Source: Nonomuraea wenchangensis
GTDB taxonomy: Bacteria > Actinomycetota > Actinomycetes > Streptosporangiales > Streptosporangiaceae
Length of the DNA: 64,000 bases
Direction of reading: 5' to 3'
Assembly (NCBI RefSeq): GCF_900111685.1
Contig: NZ_FOHX01000003.1
Span: 1 to 64,000 of the forward strand
Shown here: positions 49,578 to 60,596 of the stretch, piece after piece
Numbering within the stretch: position 1 is the stretch's first letter
Layout: each line of letters opens with the position of its first letter
Program-made: the position numbers and the translations under genes
The notes under the pieces: model-generated
Seen by the model: only the letters and a program-made list of their open reading frames with translations
The model's database searches: none
What the model was told of the DNA's origin: nothing

Positions 49578-50393
49578 GTGCGCATCGATCTCAGCGGGAA
49601 GACCGCGCTCGTCACCGGCTCGACCCAGGGCATCGGGGCGGCCATCGCCGCCGGGCTGGCGCGGGCAGGGGCCCGGGTCGGCGTCAACGGCAGGAGCGAG
49701 GGCGGGGTGGCGGCGGCCATCGAGCGGATGACCCCGGGCGCGCCGGACGGCCTGCCCGCCGCCGCGGCGGCCGAGCTGGTCGCCGCGCCCGGCGACGTCT
49801 CCACGGAGGAGGGGTGCGCCCAGGTGCTGAGCCTGCTCCCGCAGGTGGACATCCTGGTCAACAACCTCGGCATCTTCGGCGCCCGGCCGGCGCTGGAGAT
49901 CGACGACGCCGAGTGGCGGCACTACTTCGAGGTCAACGTACTGGCCGGGGTGCGGCTCACGCGGGCCTACCTGCCGGGGATGAAGGAGCGCGGCTGGGGG
50001 CGGATCCAGTACATCGCCAGCGACTCGGCGGTGACGATCCCGGCCGAGATGATCCACTACGGCATGACGAAGACGGCGCTGCTGGCCGTCTCGCGTGGGT
50101 TCGCGAAGGAGGCGGCGGGCACCGGAGTGACGGTCAACTCGGTGATCGCCGGGCCGACGCACACGGGCGGCGTGGAGGAGTTCGTCTACCAGCTCGTGGA
50201 CCGGGACCTGCCGTGGGAGGAGGCGCAGCGGGCGTTCATGCGGCAGCACCGGCCGCAGTCGCTGCTCCAGCGGCTGATCGAGCCCGAGGAGATCGCCAAC
50301 ATGGTGGTCTATCTCAGCTCACCGTACGCGTCGGCGACCACGGGCGGGGCGGTGCGGGTGGACGGCGGCTACGTGGACGCCATCCTGCCCTGA
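49578..50393 (+). CDS. Short-chain dehydrogenase/reductase
   Basis: A 271-residue classical SDR: cofactor motif TGSTQGIG (13-20), NNLG (95-98), catalytic Ser148, Tyr161 and Lys165 (YGMTK), and GYVDAI at the end. Starts at GTG 49578, with GGGGGGTACGACATC upstream; in-frame ATG 49551 lacks homology. Substrate unknown. It lies head-to-head with the DUF4434 gene and upstream of a peptidase gene. Confidence 0.9.
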   Translation: MRIDLSGKTALVTGSTQGIGAAIAAGLARAGARVGVNGRSEGGVAAAIERMTPGAPDGLPAAAAAELVAAPGDVSTEEGCAQVLSLLPQVDILVNNLGIFGARPALEIDDAEWRHYFEVNVLAGVRLTRAYLPGMKERGWGRIQYIASDSAVTIPAEMIHYGMTKTALLAVSRGFAKEAAGTGVTVNSVIAGPTHTGGVEEFVYQLVDRDLPWEEAQRAFMRQHRPQSLLQRLIEPEEIANMVVYLSSPYASATTGGAVRVDGGYVDAILP

Positions 50394-50474
50394 CGGAGGG
50401 GATCCCCTGAAGGAGGGGGCCGTCCCCCACTCGTGGGGGAGGTCCGCGGCGGCCCCCGGGGCCAGCCTTGAGCC

Positions 50475-51989
50475 ATGATTCTCCGGACCTTACTGGCCGG
50501 CGCCCTGGCGCTCGGGGCGCTCGCCGCCCCCGTCCACGCCGCCGCGCCCGCGTCCCGGCAGCCGTCGGTGACCTGGCACGAGTGCCCCGCCTACTCCGAC
50601 GACGTGCTGCGCTCGCTCGGCGTGCCCGACAAGGAGTTCGCGAAGTTCCGCGCGCTCTACGGCCGCACCGAGTGCGGCACGCTGGCCGTCCCGCAGGACT
50701 ACGCCGACCCCGGCGGCAAGCAGATCACCATCGCCTTCACCCGGCTTCGGGCGAGTGACCGGGCCCGCCGTCTCGGCAGCCTCGCGGTCAACCCGGGCGG
50801 TCCCGGCGGCAGCGGCTACCTGATGCCGATCGACCTGGTCATGGGCGGCATGAAGCTGAACGAGCGCTACGACCTCATCGGCCTCGACCCGCGCGGCACC
50901 GGCTACAGCACCAAGGCCGCCTGCCGGCCGCCCGAGCAGGGGCCCCCGCCGCCCGGCCCGGTCACCGAGCAGCAGGCCCGCGCGGTCTACGCGGCGACGG
51001 TCGCGGCCAACAAGGCGTGCGCGGCCACCGACCCGGGTCTCCTCGGCCAGCTCACGACCGCGAACGCGGCCCGCGACCTCGACCGGCTCCGCGCCGCGCT
51101 CGGCGAGCGCAAGATCGCCTTCCTCGGGGTGTCGTGGGGCACCTGGTTCGGCGCCGTCTACCGCAGCCTGTTCCCTGACCGGGTGCGGGCCATGTGGCTG
51201 GACAGCGTGGCCCTCACGGTGCCGAGGATGGACGTCTTCACCGAGGTGCGCGCGGGCGCCGCCGACCGCGACTTCCGGCGCATGGCCGCCTGGGTCGCCG
51301 CGCGGGACGACACGTACGGCTTCGGCGACACCCAGGCCGAGGTCGTCGAGGCGCTGACCCGGCTGCGTGAGCGCTTCGCCGCCGACCCCGTCACCTTCAC
51401 CGACATCGACCTGACCGTGGACGGCCGGATGATCGCCGACGCGGCGAGCCAGCCCAGCCCCGCCTGGCCGGACACCGCGCAGGTGTTCAAGGAGCTGGTG
51501 ACGGCCACCGGCCCGGACGCCCCGCCCACGCTCAAGAGGCTGGCGGGCGGCGAGCGGCCCGCTCCGCCGGCCGGCGCGCCCGAGCGGGGCAACAAGCCGG
51601 CGAACATCGCCTACTTCTGCAACGAGGACTCCGGGCCGCGCACGTTCGAGTCGGCGTGGCGGGCCTACCAGGAGCGGCTGACGCGGTATCCGGTGACCGG
51701 CGAGGCCACGGCGTTCGTCCCCGGCTGCGCGGGCTGGCCGCTGCCGGTCCGTGAGGTCCGGCTGCGGAACGGCGGCGGGCCGCTGGTGCTGTCGGGTCAC
51801 CTGCACGAGAGCCCGTCGCCGTACCAGTGGACGCTCGACATGCGGGCGGCCGTCGGCGGGACCGTGGTGACCGTGGACGACGACGTGCACGGCTCGGGGC
51901 TGCGGACGCCGGACTGCGTGGCGGCGGTGGTCGCCTTCTTCGAGACCGGCCGACGGGTGCGTACGTGTGAGGGGGTCCCGCTGCCCTAA
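50475..51989 (+). CDS. Secreted alpha/beta-hydrolase, tripeptidyl aminopeptidase (TAP)-like
   Basis: A 504-residue exported peptidase. Signal peptide to about residue 22 (ALAAPVHAA), NPGGPGGSG (106-114) oxyanion segment, nucleophile GVSWGTWFG (Ser220), and the TAP C-terminal domain with a late DDDVHG Asp/His region. Removes N-terminal peptides. The stop codon lies within the start of a tRNA 3' fragment, so the gene's end abuts an att site. Confidence 0.88.
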   Translation: MILRTLLAGALALGALAAPVHAAAPASRQPSVTWHECPAYSDDVLRSLGVPDKEFAKFRALYGRTECGTLAVPQDYADPGGKQITIAFTRLRASDRARRLGSLAVNPGGPGGSGYLMPIDLVMGGMKLNERYDLIGLDPRGTGYSTKAACRPPEQGPPPPGPVTEQQARAVYAATVAANKACAATDPGLLGQLTTANAARDLDRLRAALGERKIAFLGVSWGTWFGAVYRSLFPDRVRAMWLDSVALTVPRMDVFTEVRAGAADRDFRRMAAWVAARDDTYGFGDTQAEVVEALTRLRERFAADPVTFTDIDLTVDGRMIADAASQPSPAWPDTAQVFKELVTATGPDAPPTLKRLAGGERPAPPAGAPERGNKPANIAYFCNEDSGPRTFESAWRAYQERLTRYPVTGEATAFVPGCAGWPLPVREVRLRNGGGPLVLSGHLHESPSPYQWTLDMRAAVGGTVVTVDDDVHGSGLRTPDCVAAVVAFFETGRRVRTCEGVPLP

Positions 51990-52024
51990 AGCGGGTGCCG
52001 CAGGTTCGAGTCCTGCTGGGGGCA
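51985..52024 (+). other. 3' half of tRNA-Arg(CCU): probable att remnant
   Basis: The sequence CCTAAAGCGGGTGCC, then T-arm GCAGG-TTCGAGT-CCTGC (52000-52016), acceptor strand TGGGGGC (52017-52023) and discriminator A is the 3' half of a tRNA-Arg with anticodon CCT, from the anticodon on. No D-arm or 5' acceptor strand precedes it; the peptidase gene does. A terminator follows at 52,053. This is the footprint left by integration of an element that uses the tRNA 3' end as attB. The intact tRNA is outside the window. Confidence 0.75.
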
Positions 52025-52052
52025 CTCATCTCGACCAGGAAATTTGCTCTCT

Positions 52053-52082
52053 GACCTGCGGTTTCTCAGCCGCAGGTCTTTT
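52053..52082 (+). terminator. Terminator behind the tRNA fragment
   Basis: GACCTGCGG (52053-52061) pairs with CCGCAGGTC (52070-52078) with TTTT after, an arrangement normal for the end of a tRNA transcript. Confidence 0.8.
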
Positions 52083-52294
52083 GCTTCCCGGACCTTGATA
52101 GGCAGCTGACGGTGCTCGCATGCGGCCGTAAGACCATGATCAGGGGACATACGAGAGGCACGGAGGACGAGGTGTCCCGCACGATCGCGGCCCACCACCA
52201 CAGGTGACGCGACTCGACACATCCTCAACGCCGTCTCAACACCCTCCGCCCCGCCATGAGGATCACCAGTCGATCACCCGACGAAGGGGGCAAC

Positions 52295-52548
52295 ATGCGG
52301 TGGAGGACCAGGATTCCAGGGGTGCTGGCGGCCGTCGGCGCGGTCATGGCGGGGACACTCGTGTACAGGCCGGCCGCGTCGGCGGCCGGCATGCCCGGTC
52401 GGTGCAGTGCTCCCGCCATCTCCAACCTGGACGGCGGCTACGGCGTGATGAAGGGCTCGCTCAACCTCAAGGACGGGCCCTACATGAGCGGGTGCAAGAG
52501 CGTGACCAGGCTCGGCAAGGGCGCTCAGGGACATGGGGCCCGGTCCGC
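52295..52548 (+). pseudogene. Truncated secreted protein gene (SH3-like remnant)
   Basis: The frame from ATG 52295 begins with a signal peptide (residues about 1-31, ending PAASAA) and continues as GRCSAPAISNLDGGYGV...SLNLKDGP with Cys residues, resembling small secreted SH3-like proteins of Streptomyces. From about 52,510 the frame stays open, but the residues no longer look native and it overlaps the antisense ATPase gene. The native 3' end seems lost. Confidence 0.5.
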
Positions 52549-53967
52549 TCAGGCGGACCACGCCGCAAGGAGTTCCGCCGGACCGTACGCGGCGTCGAGC
52601 CCCTTGCAGTCGGTCCCGCTGCGCGAGGCGGCGACCACCGGGACGGGATCCGACGTGAGCGCGGCGCGGTGCCGGTGCAGCGCCGCGAGGTCGTGCCGGT
52701 CGAACGGGGAGTTCTCCAGCCACTTCACCGAGCCGACGAAGAGCAACTCCTTGGCGATCGGCCCACGGTCCGCTCCCACGATGTCGATCTCCACATCGTT
52801 GGTACGGGTCCAGTAACCACCTATGACGGGGGCGGCGGGAAGGTTCGCGTCGGGCAGCAGCCGTGCCAACGCCTCGCGCACCAGAGGTTCGACGGCCCTG
52901 CCGCGCCAGTTGGTCCAGTTCTCGCGGATGCGGCGCAGCGTCAGGTCACCTCGGCCCCGCTCGATCTCTTCCATCGCCGGACCCAGGAGCTTCAGCCAGA
53001 AGCGGAGGTAGGAATCCTTGACCCGGTAGCGGCGGTCCTTCGAGGGCCGAGTCGAAACAGGAAGCTCTGCCGCGATGACCCGCTTGTCCGTGAGAAGCTC
53101 CAGCGCCCGATGGAGCGGGGTCGCCCCGATCCCGCCGGCGGCGCGGGCGATGTTGGTGAAGTTCCGCTCACCGCTGCCGATCGCTGAGAGGACAGCGCGG
53201 GCCTGCACCTGCTGGGGGAACTCCGCAGCGAGCGAACGCTCCGCCGACACCAGCAGGGCCGAGACCGGATCGCTGAGTGACGCGCGCAGGAAATCCCACA
53301 TTCCCGCACCGTGCGGCCACTCTGCGCAGATCAGGGGCAGTCCACCGGTGATCAATGCCGCGTCGAAGGCCGCGGCCGGCTCAAGGCCGAGCATCTCGCC
53401 CACCTCCGCCGGGTTGAGCGGACCCAGCACCATCTCCCGACCGCGCTGATGGAATGGGCGTCCGTAGCTGTTGAGCGCCTCCATCATCGACAGGTCGGAG
53501 CCGATGAGAACCAGCAGAACCGGCTTGGTCTCCAGCGCCCGGTCCCAGGCTCGCTGAAGCATGCCTTCGAAGGCGCCATCCTCGTCCATCAGATAAGGCA
53601 CCTTGTCCAGAACCACCACACTCGCCCGGTCCTGTGGTAGTGCCGCCGCCAGTACGTCGAAGGCGGCATCCCAGCTCGCCGGACGGGCGGCGGACAGGAG
53701 ATTCGCAAACGGAAGGGTGGACGTTTGCGCGTCCCGGCTGAGTCTCTCCAGGTCCGCCTCCGGCGACGCCCCTGTGGCGGCGTAGAAAAGGAAGGGCGCA
53801 CCAGACCTCTCGGCGAACCGCTCCACCAACCGCGACTTACCCACCCGGCGTCGGCCTCGTAGCATCAAGCACCGACCGGGCCGCTCCCCACCGACCTCAG
53901 CCGTCACCTTGCTCAGCTCGCGATCCAGCGCCTCGAGCTCGCGCCGCCTCCCTACGAAGGTTGCCAT
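52549..53967 (-). CDS. AAA ATPase with DUF234 nuclease-like domain
   Basis: A 472-residue protein of the archaeal-type ATPase/DUF234 family. Walker A GRRRVGKS (38-45); the Walker-B region reads VVVLDKVPYL, where family members usually have LDEVPYL, so the catalytic Glu is replaced by Lys. The C-terminal third has the PD-(D/E)xK-like core NDVEIDIVG and VGSVKW. ATG 53967 follows GGGGGTGAG. Family function is unclear; some members are suggested to act in defence or DNA metabolism. An unusual 15-bp repeat array lies directly upstream. Confidence 0.8.
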   Translation of the reverse strand: MATFVGRRRELEALDRELSKVTAEVGGERPGRCLMLRGRRRVGKSRLVERFAERSGAPFLFYAATGASPEADLERLSRDAQTSTLPFANLLSAARPASWDAAFDVLAAALPQDRASVVVLDKVPYLMDEDGAFEGMLQRAWDRALETKPVLLVLIGSDLSMMEALNSYGRPFHQRGREMVLGPLNPAEVGEMLGLEPAAAFDAALITGGLPLICAEWPHGAGMWDFLRASLSDPVSALLVSAERSLAAEFPQQVQARAVLSAIGSGERNFTNIARAAGGIGATPLHRALELLTDKRVIAAELPVSTRPSKDRRYRVKDSYLRFWLKLLGPAMEEIERGRGDLTLRRIRENWTNWRGRAVEPLVREALARLLPDANLPAAPVIGGYWTRTNDVEIDIVGADRGPIAKELLFVGSVKWLENSPFDRHDLAALHRHRAALTSDPVPVVAASRSGTDCKGLDAAYGPAELLAAWSA

Positions 53968-53982
53968 CTCACCCCCAGAACG

Positions 53983-54038
53983 CAGACTAACAACAAGGTT
54001 ACTAACATCGATCTTAGTAACATTCATGTTAGCAACAT
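53983..54038. repeat. 15-bp periodic repeat in the ATPase promoter region
   Basis: Nine-base units GTTACTAAC (53998-54006), CTTAGTAAC (54013-54021) and GTTAGCAAC (54028-54036) lie exactly 15 bp apart, and a degenerate fourth (CAGACTAAC) lies at 53983-53991. The spacers are ATCGAT, ATTCAT and AACAAG. The whole region is AT-rich. Inverted pairing also exists (GTTACTAA with TTAGTAAC). It lies upstream of the ATPase ATG at 53967, on its promoter. Confidence 0.65.
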
Positions 54039-54310
54039 AGGCGCGAAGCCGCCATGCGATGCGGTCAGCCGGCGACAGGGTGGCAGGGCGCGAGGGGCGC
54101 AGGCCGGCCGGTTTGGCGACCGGCGCGGATCGCCGTCTGGCCTCCCGGATCAACGGGGGGCTCCGGCGTGAGCGCCGCGGCGCGGCGATCGGGCACGACG
54201 CCGGCCGCGCGATAGCCATTTCCGTTCACCGTTGCCCGGACCTTTAACGCCGCCCTTGCACGCATTTTCAGATCATGTTAGATGGAGGCGAGCAGAGAGG
54301 ACCGGGGAAC

Positions 54311-55357
54311 GTGACGCTGATTCTCGATCGCGTCTCCGTACGCCAGCGCGGAGAAATCTGGCTCGACGACATCCGACTGGAAACCGGCACCGGACTGACG
54401 ACCCTGATCGGGCCGCTGAACTCGGGTAAGACGACCTTGATGCGGGTCGTCGCGGGATTACAGCCCCCCGATTCCGGCCGGGTCCTGGTCGCCGGAAAGG
54501 ACGTCACCTCGATTTCCGTCCGGAACAGATCTATCGCCTTCGTCTATCAGCGGTTCATCAATTATCCGTCGCTCACGATTTACGAGAACATCGCCTCGCC
54601 GCTCCGCCTGGACGGGCGTTTCCGTGGCCCCGCGATCGACCGGCGGGTGCGCGAGGTGGCCGAGCTCATGGGCCTGGCCGGCCTGCTCGACCGCCGCCCC
54701 GCCGAGCTGTCGGGCGGCCAGCAGCAGCGCACCGCCATCGCCCGCGCCCTGGCCCGCCCCGTGGACGTGCTGCTCCTCGACGAACCCCTCGCCAACCTGG
54801 ACTTCAAGCTGCGCGAGCAGCTCCGCGCCGACCTCAAGGCCCGTTTCGCGGACGCGCCCGGCGTCGTGCTCTACTCCACGGCCGACCCCGCCGAGGCGCT
54901 GACGTTCGCCGCGCCCACGGTGGTGCTCGGCGAGGGCCGGGTGCTGGAGACCGGCGACGTGGCCGCGATGTACGCCCGCCCGCCCACGCTCGCCGTCGCC
55001 GCCACGCTCAGCGACCCCCCGCTCAACCTGCTGCCCGGCGTCGTACGCGAGGGCCGGAGCGCGGAGGGCGGGGTGCTGCTCGGCATCCGCCCCCACCAGG
55101 TCACCCTCGCCCCCCGTGGCCCTGGCGCGGTGGAGCTGCCCGCCGAGATCAGGCTGGCCGAGGTGACCGGCAGCGCCACGTTCCTGCACCTGCTGCTGCG
55201 CGGCGAGCGGCACCTGGTCGCCCATCTGCCGGGCACGTGGCGGTTCCAGCCGGGCGAGGCCACCCGCGCGTACGTGGACCCCGCGCACGTCCTCGTCTTC
55301 GACGAGGGCGGCGACCGGCTGCCGCTCTCCGGGGCGGAGGTCGACCTGCATGGCTGA
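54311..55357 (+). CDS. glpS: ABC transporter ATPase, GlpS-like
   Basis: A 348-residue ATPase of the CUT1/MalK-like group. Walker A GPLNSGKT (34-41), signature LSGGQQQR (133-140), Walker B LLLDEP and a C-terminal TOBE region. First of six genes arranged as in rhizobial glpSTPQUV (glycerol-3-phosphate/glycerol uptake). The start is GTG 54311, which gives the MalK-like opening; the ATG at 54275 is less likely. Confidence 0.85.
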   Translation: MTLILDRVSVRQRGEIWLDDIRLETGTGLTTLIGPLNSGKTTLMRVVAGLQPPDSGRVLVAGKDVTSISVRNRSIAFVYQRFINYPSLTIYENIASPLRLDGRFRGPAIDRRVREVAELMGLAGLLDRRPAELSGGQQQRTAIARALARPVDVLLLDEPLANLDFKLREQLRADLKARFADAPGVVLYSTADPAEALTFAAPTVVLGEGRVLETGDVAAMYARPPTLAVAATLSDPPLNLLPGVVREGRSAEGGVLLGIRPHQVTLAPRGPGAVELPAEIRLAEVTGSATFLHLLLRGERHLVAHLPGTWRFQPGEATRAYVDPAHVLVFDEGGDRLPLSGAEVDLHG

Positions 55358-56467
55358 CATCCGGCTGGAGGGCGTCGCCCACAGCTACGACGGCGGCCGG
55401 ACGTGGGCGCTGCGGCCGACGACGTGGACGTGGCGGAGCGGGCGGGCGTACGCGCTGCTCGGCCCCAGCGGTTGCGGCAAGACGACGCTGCTCAACATCA
55501 TCTCGGGCCTGCTCACGCCCACCGAGGGCCGGGTGCTGTTCGACGGCCGGGACGTCACCGGCGTGCCCACGGCGGGCCGCGACATCGCGCAGGTCTTCCA
55601 GTTCCCCGTCCTGTACGAGGAGATGTCCGTCTACGACAACCTCGCCTTCCCGCTGCGCAACCGCCGCCGCCCGAAGCAGGAGATCGACCGGCGGGTGCGC
55701 GAGGTCTCCCGGCTGCTCGGGCTCGACCCCGTGCTCGGCCGCCGCTCGCGCCGCCTCGACCCCGGCCGCCAGCAGATCGTCTGCCTGGGCCGGGGCCTGG
55801 TCCGGCACGAGGTGGCGGCCGTGCTGCTGGACGAGCCGCTGACCGTCGTGGACCCGGCGCTGAAGTGGACGCTGCGCAGCAAGCTCAAGGAGATCCACCG
55901 CGACACCGGGCACACGCTGATCTACGTCACCCACGACCAGACCGAGGCGCTGACCTTCGCCGACGAGGTCGTGGTGGTCAACGAGGGGGCGATCGTGCAG
56001 GCGGGCGAGCCGGCCGAGCTGTTCCTGTCGCCGGCGCACGAGTTCGTCGGGCACTTCATCGGCTCGCCCGGCATGAACATGCTGCCCGCCGAGATCGCCG
56101 GCGGCGTGGTCAGGGTGGCCGGCGCCGACGCCGGCGCGGCCCTGCCCGACACCGCCGCTCAAGCGGCCCTGGCCGACGGCGAGAAGCTGCCGCCCGGCCC
56201 CGTACGGATCGGGGTGCGGCCTGAGTTCGTGGAGCTCGGCGCCGCGCCCGGCGTGCCGGCCCGCGTCTCCGGCGTGGACCGCATGGGGGCCTACGACCTG
56301 GTCCACGCCCTGGTCGGCGAGCATCCGGTGGTGGCCAGGACCGAGGCGGGCACCGCGTACGAGCCGGGCGCCGCCGTGTGCCTGCGTTTCCCGCCGGAGC
56401 GCGCGTTCCTCTTCCGTGACCAGGTCAGATGCGGCTCGCTCGGGCCGCTCACCGGAAAGGGGGCGGC

Positions 56468-56471
<4 letters not shown>
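55350..56471 (+). CDS. glpT: ABC transporter ATPase with degenerate signature, GlpT-like
   Basis: A 373-residue partner ATPase overlapping glpS by eight bases. Walker A GPSGCGKT (38-45) and Walker B LLDEP are intact, but the ABC signature is LDPGRQQ (136-142) instead of LSGGQQ. The D-loop reads VDPAL. Paired ATPases, one with a weakened site, are common in heterodimeric ABC systems. It is a C-terminal TOBE-type protein. Confidence 0.82.
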
Positions 56472-57343
<872 letters not shown>

Positions 57344-57348
57344 GCGCG

Positions 57349-58170
<822 letters not shown>

Positions 58171-58174
58171 CCGG

Positions 58175-58450
58175 ATGTTCGAGTGGATGGTGTGGACCCC
58201 GCCGACGGCGCTGGTGTTCGCCGGGCTGGCGCTGCTGCTGGTCGTCATGACGGTCTGGGGCCACTTCTCCCCTCCCGTGGCCAGGCGGGGCTTTCTGCGC
58301 ATCGAGACCGACCGCGGCGACCGGCTCTACATCGGGCTGATCGGCGCGGCGGTCGTACTGGTCGGCTGGATGGCCGTCACCGACCTGTCCATGTGGCTCG
58401 CGCTCGGCTGCGCGGTCCTCGTGGTGGTCGTGATCGGGATATGGGGCTGA
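58175..58450 (+). CDS. glpU: Small membrane subunit, GlpU-like (DUF2160)
   Basis: A 91-residue protein with two or three transmembrane segments (residues about 10-28, 50-67 and 72-88). A short membrane protein of this type between the second permease and the binding protein is the hallmark of glpSTPQUV operons. Confidence 0.8.
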   Translation: MFEWMVWTPPTALVFAGLALLLVVMTVWGHFSPPVARRGFLRIETDRGDRLYIGLIGAAVVLVGWMAVTDLSMWLALGCAVLVVVVIGIWG

Positions 58451-58468
58451 CAGGAGAGGAGCCCAGCG

Positions 58469-60238
58469 ATGACGCATCGGGCAGGCAGGTCCGTCACCGC
58501 GGCACTGGCCGCGCTGGTCCTCGCGGCCACCGCCTGCGCGCAGGGCGCGCAGCGGCCGTCGAGCGACTTCCGTGAGGCCGACGGGAAGGCGGCGGCGCAG
58601 CGGTGGGTGACGCGGGAGTTCACCCCGAGCACGCTGTCGAAGGACCAGCAGCTCGCCGAGATGGACTGGTTCATCAAGGCCGCGGCCCCCTACCGGGGCA
58701 TGCAGATCAACGTCGTGTCGGAGACGATCACCACCCACGAGTACGAGTCCCAGCAGCTCGCCAAGGCGTTCACCGAGATCACCGGGATCAGGATCAAGCA
58801 CGACCTGATCCAGGAGGGCGACGTCATCGAGAAGCTCCAGACCCAGATCCAGGGCAACCAGAACATCTACGACGCCTACGTCAACGACTCCGACCTCATC
58901 GGCACCCACTCGCGCGGCACGTACGTGCTGCCGCTGTCGGACTACATCGCCGGCGAGGGCAAGGACGTCACCTCGCCCACCCTCGACCTGAACGACTTCA
59001 TCGGCATCAGCTTCACCACCGGCCCGGACAAGAAGATCTACCAGCTCCCCGACCAGCAGTTCGCCAACCTCTACTGGTTCCGCTACGACTGGTTCACCGA
59101 TCCGGCGATCAAGAAGCAGTTCAAGGACCTGTACGGCTACGACCTCGGCGTCCCGGTCAACTGGGCGGCCTACGAGGACATCGCCGACTTCTTCACCAAC
59201 AAGGTCAACGGCGACGGCACGATCGACGGCAAGAAGGTCTACGGCCACATGGACTACGGCCGCAAGGACCCGTCGCTGGGCTGGCGCTTCACCGACGCCT
59301 GGCTGTCGATGGCGGGCAACGGCGACCCCGGCATCCCCAACGGCCTGCCCGTGGACGACTGGGGCATCCGGGTCGAGAACTGCCGCCCGGTCGGCTCGTC
59401 CGTCACCCGTGGCGGCGACACCAACGGCCCCGCCTCGGTGTACGCGCTGGTGAAGTACATCGACTGGCTGAAGAAGTACGCGCCCAAGGAGGCCGCGGGC
59501 ATGAACTTCAGCGAGTCGGGCCCGGTGCCCGCGCAGGGCGCGATCGCCCAGCAGATCTTCTGGTACACCGCGTTCACCGCCGACCTGACCAAGCCCGGCC
59601 TGCCGGTCGTCAACGCCGACGGCACGCCGAAGTGGCGGATGGCGCCGAGCCCGCACGGCGCGTACTGGAAGGAGGGTCATAAGCTCGGCTACCAGGACGC
59701 GGGCTCGTGGACGCTGCTGAAGAACACCCCGAAGGAGCGGCGGGCCGCCGCCTGGCTGTACGCGCAGTTCGTCACGTCCAAGACGGTGTCGCTGAAGAAG
59801 ACGATCACCGGGCTGACCTTCATCAGGGACTCCGACATCAGGAGCGCGTACTTCGACGACAACGCGAAGAAGTACGGCGGCCTCATCGAGTTCTACCGCT
59901 CCCCCGCCCGCAAGCAGTGGACCCCCACCGGGACGAACGTCCCCGACTACCCCAAACTGGCCCAGCTCTGGTGGCAGAACGTGGCCACCGCCGTGACCGG
60001 CGAGACCACGCCGCAGCAGTCGATGGACAACCTCGCCAAGCAGCAGGACGAGATCCTGTCCCGGCTGGAGCGGGTCGGCTACGGCGGCGCCTGCGCGCCC
60101 AAGCTCAACCCCGAGCAGCCCGCCCAGCAGTGGCTGGACCAGCCGGGCGCGCCGGTGGCCAAGCTGGCCGACGAGCGCGGCAAGCCGGCCACCGTCGACT
60201 ACGACAAGCTCCTCGCCCAGTGGAAGAGCGGCAACTAG
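58469..60238 (+). CDS. glpV: Substrate-binding lipoprotein, GlpV-like
   Basis: A 589-residue extracellular binding protein. Lipobox ATAC at Cys23. The length (well above the 430 of sugar-binding proteins) is typical of GlpV. It presumably binds glycerol-3-phosphate, glycerol or a related polyol for the upstream permeases. Confidence 0.85.
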   Translation: MTHRAGRSVTAALAALVLAATACAQGAQRPSSDFREADGKAAAQRWVTREFTPSTLSKDQQLAEMDWFIKAAAPYRGMQINVVSETITTHEYESQQLAKAFTEITGIRIKHDLIQEGDVIEKLQTQIQGNQNIYDAYVNDSDLIGTHSRGTYVLPLSDYIAGEGKDVTSPTLDLNDFIGISFTTGPDKKIYQLPDQQFANLYWFRYDWFTDPAIKKQFKDLYGYDLGVPVNWAAYEDIADFFTNKVNGDGTIDGKKVYGHMDYGRKDPSLGWRFTDAWLSMAGNGDPGIPNGLPVDDWGIRVENCRPVGSSVTRGGDTNGPASVYALVKYIDWLKKYAPKEAAGMNFSESGPVPAQGAIAQQIFWYTAFTADLTKPGLPVVNADGTPKWRMAPSPHGAYWKEGHKLGYQDAGSWTLLKNTPKERRAAAWLYAQFVTSKTVSLKKTITGLTFIRDSDIRSAYFDDNAKKYGGLIEFYRSPARKQWTPTGTNVPDYPKLAQLWWQNVATAVTGETTPQQSMDNLAKQQDEILSRLERVGYGGACAPKLNPEQPAQQWLDQPGAPVAKLADERGKPATVDYDKLLAQWKSGN

Positions 60239-60320
60239 GCGAGGGCGCCGGCCACCGCGTGATCATTCGGAGTTCGTGAAGACAACAAAAGATCGTGCGG
60301 TGGCCGTGAGACCCTGACGG

Positions 60321-60401
60321 CTGGTGGTCATCTTCAACGAGCTGATGACCCCGATCGCCGGCCGGTTCGGCCGCATCGAACCACGTCGCGCCGCGAGTGC
60401 A
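60321..60401 (+). pseudogene. IS701-type transposase N-terminal remnant
   Basis: About 27 codons encode ELMTPIAGRFGRIEPRRAASA, which looks like the opening of IS701-family transposases, and nothing recognisable follows. The surrounding 360 bases have no convincing gene. Remnant of a decayed insertion. Confidence 0.45.
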
Positions 60402-60596
60402 GCGGACATCTTCGACGAAGCCCATCCAGCCCTGGCCCAAGGTGAGGTTCCGGCCGGACATTCCACAGCTGACGGAACGAGATCGATCCTTCGTGGAGAG
60501 TCGGCCCCGCCGGCCGCACGGCTGTTCGTGCTGGAGCCCACCGCCGGAGCCTGCGTGGCCACGCGGGCCTGACCCGGCCCCGGCCTCTGGACGAGG

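Noticed and set aside
60263..60562. Two overlapping open frames in the 60,239-60,596 gap
   Set aside because: Neither has a ribosome site or recognisable domain beyond the short IS701-like stretch.
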